Origin: DATKFM01 sp046154965
GTDB taxonomy: Bacteria > Pseudomonadota > Alphaproteobacteria > Dongiales > Dongiaceae
Direction: 5' to 3'
Length of the DNA: 64,000 bases
Assembly (NCBI GenBank): GCA_046154965.1
Contig: JBJXDY010000114.1
Span: forward strand, 1-64,000
Program-made: the position numbers and the translations under genes
Notes under the pieces: generated by a model
What the model saw: only the letters and a program-made list of their open reading frames with translations
Told to the model about the DNA's origin: nothing
Database searches by the model: none
Part shown: piece after piece, positions 61,046-64,000 of the stretch
How the letters are laid out: every line of letters begins with the position of its first letter
How positions within the stretch are numbered: the stretch's first letter is position 1

Positions 61046-62851
61046 GTGCCAATCGATTCCGACAATGCCGTGAAGATCAGCCGCCGGCTGAGCACCATCC
61101 TCAGCGCCGACGTGGTCGATTCAACGCGGCTGATCCGCGAGGATGAGGACGCCGCCTTGCAGCGCATCAGGGATCGCCTGGCGCTGATGGAACGGTCGGT
61201 GATCTATCATGGCGGGCGCACCTTCAGCGACACCGGCGACGGCATCCTGGCCGAATTCCGCAGCGTGATGGAAGCCGCCCAATGCGCCATCGACATACAG
61301 GCGCAGAACGAGCCCCTGGATCAGAGACTGCCGGAGGCCGACCGCATCCGCCTGCGCATCGGGCTGAACCTGGGCGATATCGTGGAGGATGGGAACAATC
61401 TCCGGGGCGATAGCGTCAACCTGGCCGTCCGGCTCCAGGGTCTGGCGGAGCCGGGGACGATCTGCATCGCCAGCGCCGTGCATGATCAGCTCAAGCACCG
61501 GCTGCGCTTGAAGTATCGCGACATCGGCAGGCAATCCCTGAAGAACATCTCCGAGCAGGTGCATTGCTATCTGGTCACCGGCGGCCAGCCCGGAGCGGCC
61601 GAACCGGAAGCGGAGAGCGCCGCGAACCCCGCCTACATCCGGAAACCGACCGTCGCCGTCTTGCCGTTCAGGAATTTCGGCGGCGATGCCGAGCAGAGCT
61701 ATTTCAGCGACGGTTTCGCCGAGGATGTCATCACCGAGCTGTCGCGCTTCCGCACCATCGTCGTCATCGCGCGCACCTCGTCTTTCGTCTATCGCGACAA
61801 GGAGATTCCGATAACCGATATCGGCAAGGATCTGGGCGCGCAGTATGTCGTGGAGGGCAGCGTCCGCCGGCAGAAGGACAGGCTGCGGATCACCGCACAG
61901 CTCGTGGACAGCGAAACCGACGCCCATGTATGGGCGGAACGCTATGACGTGCCGGTCGAAGATGTCGTCGCCGTGCAGGACGAGGTGGTGCGTCAGGTCG
62001 TCGCCGCGCTGGAGCAACGGCTGGTCATGGCGCAGCTCGACCGTTCGAAGCGTCTCGGGGGCAGCTCCCTGCAAGCTTACGAGCACTGGCTGCGCGGCCG
62101 CTTCATCTTCAGCCGCTATTCGGCGGAAGCGCAGCTGGAGGCGCTGCCCTGCTTCGAGAAGGCCATCGAGCTCGACCCGACCTTCGCGCGCGCCCATGCC
62201 AGCCTGGCCTCGATCCACAATTCGATCTCCGTGCTCAATCCCGGCAGCCCGAATGTAGCGGAAAACCTGGACCGCGCCCGCGACTATGCGCTGCGCGCCG
62301 TGGAGCTGGATCCGGCCGATGCCCGGCCGCATGTCGATCTCGGCTGGAACTACATGCTGCGCCGTGAGTTTTCCCAGGCGGTCCAGCAGTTCGATCTGGC
62401 GGGAGTGCTCAATCCGAACGAGGCCGACGTCATGATTGCCCGCGGCCAGGCGGCGGCGTTCCTGGGCGTGCCTCTCAGCGGATTGCCGCTCGCTCATGCG
62501 GCGATCAAGATCAACCCCTATCATCCCGGCTACTACCGGTACTACCTCGCCACCATTCATTGCCTTGCCCGCCAGTTCGGGGAGGCGTTGAAATCCTTGG
62601 ATATGGCGCAGGTAACTCTGCCCGGAAAGACTGCCTGGCTGGCGGTGACCCTGGCCCATCTGCGACGGCCGAGCGAAGCCCGCGCCGCCGCCGATCTGTT
62701 CCTGGCCAACATCAAGCAGCGTTGGTCCGGCGATCCGAACGCGGGGCCCCGCGAGTATGTGAACTGGTTCTTGCGGATCACGCCCCTGGCCCAGGACGCC
62801 GATGTCGAAATGCTGACCGAGGGCCTGCGGCTCGCCGGCGTTAAATTCTAG
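61046..62851 (+). CDS. Class III adenylate cyclase - TolB-like - TPR protein
   Basis: This 601-residue soluble protein starts with GTG (AGGGTGG lies upstream). An N-terminal class III cyclase domain (about residues 12-185) has the metal Asp residues in LSADVVDSTRL and TFSDTGDGILAEF and the Asn/Arg in RGDSVNLAVRLQ. A TolB-like beta-propeller-related segment follows (VAVLPFRNFGG, QYVVEGSVRRQKDRLRI). TPR-type helical repeats fill the C-terminus (about 340-580; for example EKAIELDPTFARAHASLASI, ALRAVELDPADARPHVDLGW). This combination is common in alphaproteobacteria. It likely makes cAMP in response to protein-protein or ligand signals. Confidence 0.9.
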   Translation: MPIDSDNAVKISRRLSTILSADVVDSTRLIREDEDAALQRIRDRLALMERSVIYHGGRTFSDTGDGILAEFRSVMEAAQCAIDIQAQNEPLDQRLPEADRIRLRIGLNLGDIVEDGNNLRGDSVNLAVRLQGLAEPGTICIASAVHDQLKHRLRLKYRDIGRQSLKNISEQVHCYLVTGGQPGAAEPEAESAANPAYIRKPTVAVLPFRNFGGDAEQSYFSDGFAEDVITELSRFRTIVVIARTSSFVYRDKEIPITDIGKDLGAQYVVEGSVRRQKDRLRITAQLVDSETDAHVWAERYDVPVEDVVAVQDEVVRQVVAALEQRLVMAQLDRSKRLGGSSLQAYEHWLRGRFIFSRYSAEAQLEALPCFEKAIELDPTFARAHASLASIHNSISVLNPGSPNVAENLDRARDYALRAVELDPADARPHVDLGWNYMLRREFSQAVQQFDLAGVLNPNEADVMIARGQAAAFLGVPLSGLPLAHAAIKINPYHPGYYRYYLATIHCLARQFGEALKSLDMAQVTLPGKTAWLAVTLAHLRRPSEARAAADLFLANIKQRWSGDPNAGPREYVNWFLRITPLAQDADVEMLTEGLRLAGVKF

Positions 62852-62900
62852 ACCAAGATCGTCTCGGATTGAATCAATCCGATACGTGAATCTTGGTCTA
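62849..62900. repeat. Inverted-repeat hairpin after the cyclase gene
   Basis: TAGACCAAGAT (62849-62859) is perfectly complementary to ATCTTGGTCTA (62890-62900). Within it CGGATTG (62865-62871) pairs with CAATCCG (62875-62881). The first T overlaps the stop codon region of the cyclase gene. The nested hairpin may act as a terminator without a T-run or be a dispersed repeat unit. Confidence 0.6.
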
Positions 62901-62913
62901 CTTTGTTGAGTTA

Positions 62914-62961
62914 GAGCATGATTCACGGATCGCGCCATGGCAGCAAGATCCGATCATGCTC
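62914..62961. repeat. Second palindrome, GAGCATGAT...ATCATGCTC
   Basis: GAGCATGAT (62914-62922) pairs with ATCATGCTC (62953-62961), and the inner GGATC (62927-62931) pairs with GATCC (62947-62951). The element lies between the cyclase gene and the convergent TfuA gene, right after the first inverted repeat. Palindromes of this kind recur in alphaproteobacterial intergenic DNA. Confidence 0.6.
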
Positions 62962-62970
62962 CAGGACGCC

Positions 62971-63762
62971 TCAAGCAATCGTCACGGCCGCATCGCCGGC
63001 GTTGTGCCGGAACGGCGGCGCGGCGGCTGCCTCGGCCTCCGCACATAGTTTCCGCCATGTCGCGGTGCGTTCCAGCAAGAAGCCGGCTGCCGGAGCGCCG
63101 GAAAAGCCGGCCGCGCGCTTGCCGATCGCCGCCAGCGCGCGATCGGCGTCATCCCGTTGCAGATCGACGGCCGCTCCGGCAATCCAGCTTCGAAGACGAT
63201 CGATCCCGCGCCGGTCGAGGCCGGCGGCCTCTGCTTCCGAGAGAATGCGCTCGTAGGTCCGAAGCTTGAAGAACAGCCGGGCGGCGATATCTCCAAGCTG
63301 TTTGCCGGTCGCCGCTACGACGATGCCGCCGGCCGCCGCCTTGGCCATCGTTGCCCGGATGTTGACCAGCGGCTCAGTGACGCGAACCGCTGCGGAGCCG
63401 GTCATGCGATAGAGCGCGCCGACCGCATCGTCGCGAGTGACATGGCCCGCCGCATAGGAGTCGTAGATACGGCCAAGGCCGATCATGCCATAGGCCGCCA
63501 ACTCCACCGCCCGCAACGCGCCGATGCCCGCAGCGCCGAAGACCGCCACGCCTTGGGATAGCGCCCAAAGGATCTCCTTATGCCGAACCGCGGGAGCCGT
63601 CTCGAAGACGCCGTTCAGCAGCAGGATGACGGAAGGTTTCTCGCGGACGGCCCGGTATACATCGCCCATGACGGCCGGCGGCCTGAAGTCGAACTGCATA
63701 TCGCGATCGGCCGCCGGCGGCGCCAACCCCGGCAGCGCGAAGACAATGACCGTCTCCGTCAT
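62971..63762 (-). CDS. TfuA-like protein
   Basis: This 263-residue protein matches the TfuA-like core: VIVFALPGLAPPAADRD, PSVILLLNGVFETAPAVRHKEIL, GVAVFGAAGIGALRAVELAAYGM and GRIYDSYAAGHVTRDDAVG. TfuA proteins work with YcaO enzymes in thioamide-type modification of peptides (trifolitoxin-like and thiovarsolin-like products) and of methyl-coenzyme M reductase in archaea. Here the start codon overlaps the stop codon of an upstream ycaO gene (positions 63759-63762), so the two are translationally coupled. The C-terminal 100 residues are helical and less conserved. No precursor-peptide gene is seen in the window. Confidence 0.87.
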   Translation of the reverse strand: MTETVIVFALPGLAPPAADRDMQFDFRPPAVMGDVYRAVREKPSVILLLNGVFETAPAVRHKEILWALSQGVAVFGAAGIGALRAVELAAYGMIGLGRIYDSYAAGHVTRDDAVGALYRMTGSAAVRVTEPLVNIRATMAKAAAGGIVVAATGKQLGDIAARLFFKLRTYERILSEAEAAGLDRRGIDRLRSWIAGAAVDLQRDDADRALAAIGKRAAGFSGAPAAGFLLERTATWRKLCAEAEAAAAPPFRHNAGDAAVTIA

Positions 63763-64000
63763 CGGCGAGCCATCGGCAATCCGGGATACCGGACGCGCGC
63801 GCCCCGCGGCGCGGCGATGTCGCCAATACCCGGCACGACGATGCGGACCACGGCGACACCGAACTCTGGCCGTGTCAGGTCGATCGCAATCACGTGCTGG
63901 AAGCCGGCGGCTTTGAACCGGTCGAGGAGCCAGGCAATCTCGCCGGCAGGCCCGCCAACCGGGCGGGTCGGGACCGCATGGAAGGGCCGCTGGCCGTTGC
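63759..64000 (-). CDS. YcaO-domain protein, C-terminal part (continues beyond the window)
   Basis: Only the last 80 codons are in the window; the gene continues past base 64000. The translated end includes GQRPFHAVPTRP, LLDRFKAAGFQHVIAIDLTR, FGVAVVRIVVPGIGDIAAP and PGLPMARR, the C-terminal signature of YcaO enzymes. YcaO uses ATP to activate a peptide backbone amide for cyclodehydration to azolines or for thioamidation. The tail lacks the PxPxP motif seen in many azoline-forming YcaO proteins. Its stop overlaps the tfuA start (ATGA), so it forms a two-gene unit with tfuA. Confidence 0.85.
   Translation of the reverse strand, partial: NGQRPFHAVPTRPVGGPAGEIAWLLDRFKAAGFQHVIAIDLTRPEFGVAVVRIVVPGIGDIAAPRGARVRYPGLPMARR

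Noticed and set aside
61121..62938. A 605-codon minus-strand frame over the cyclase-TPR gene
   Set aside because: It is antisense to a gene with intact catalytic motifs and TPRs, and has shadow composition.

Overview
The window is high-GC bacterial DNA with tightly packed operons. The gene families point to an alphaproteobacterium, probably in or near the Rhodospirillales or Rhizobiales: a Caulobacter-type cpa/tad pilus locus, an aapJQMP general amino-acid transporter, non-pyrrolysine MttB-like methyltransferases, a class III cyclase/TolB/TPR protein, and short palindromic intergenic repeats. The lineage is inferred from gene content only. I see no rRNA, tRNA, CRISPR array, transposase or prophage gene.

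Region 1 (1-18.4 kb) looks like a methylated-amine or betaine utilisation locus. A peptide-type ABC transporter (fused double ATPase, two permeases, Tat-exported binding protein; minus strand) diverges from a trimethylamine-methyltransferase-like gene (MttB family, no in-frame stop). A DAO-type flavoprotein and a class III nucleotide cyclase follow. Further on are a CPA2 antiporter, a MarR regulator divergent from a cysteine-synthase-like gene with a shared palindromic operator, a SAM methyltransferase, and a trimethylamine-dehydrogenase-like flavoprotein divergent from a second MttB-like gene. The shared substrate class is inferred.

Region 2 (18.4-29.4 kb) holds housekeeping and accessory genes: an ACT-like protein, a hydrolase-OsmC fusion, an ADP-ribose Nudix enzyme, a cysteine synthase, AlaX, a DUF3303-like protein, a mercaptopyruvate sulfurtransferase, a tandem GNAT protein, a small membrane protein, an MmyB-type regulator, Pcm, and a secreted RTX protein preceded by two CRP-like sites spaced 22 bp apart.

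Region 3 (29.4-35.4 kb) carries aapJQMP on the minus strand and a cystathionine beta-lyase. AapM has an unusually large first periplasmic region. Region 4 (35.4-48.9 kb) is a nearly complete Tad/Flp pilus locus. tadG and two tadE-like genes point left. flp-cpaA-cpaB-cpaC-cpaD-cpaE-cpaF-tadB-tadC point right from an 800-bp AT-rich divergent region and end at a strong terminator.

Region 5 (49.2-59.1 kb) is one compact operon, mostly translationally coupled. It encodes a sugar/polyol ABC importer (binding protein, two permeases, a 66-residue membrane protein, two ATPases), then DhaL, a stand-alone DhaM EIIA domain, a stand-alone HPr, a full-length Enzyme I, an unknown HTH-like protein and DhaK. 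This would be a self-contained PEP-to-dihydroxyacetone phosphorelay tied to one importer.

Region 6 (59.1-64 kb) has repeat-bearing intergenic DNA, a PRC-barrel protein, a CHRD lipoprotein, a cyclase-TolB-TPR protein, two palindromic elements, and at the right edge a tfuA gene overlapping the 3' end of a ycaO gene. That pair is a candidate peptide or protein thioamidation/cyclodehydration system, and most of it lies outside the window.
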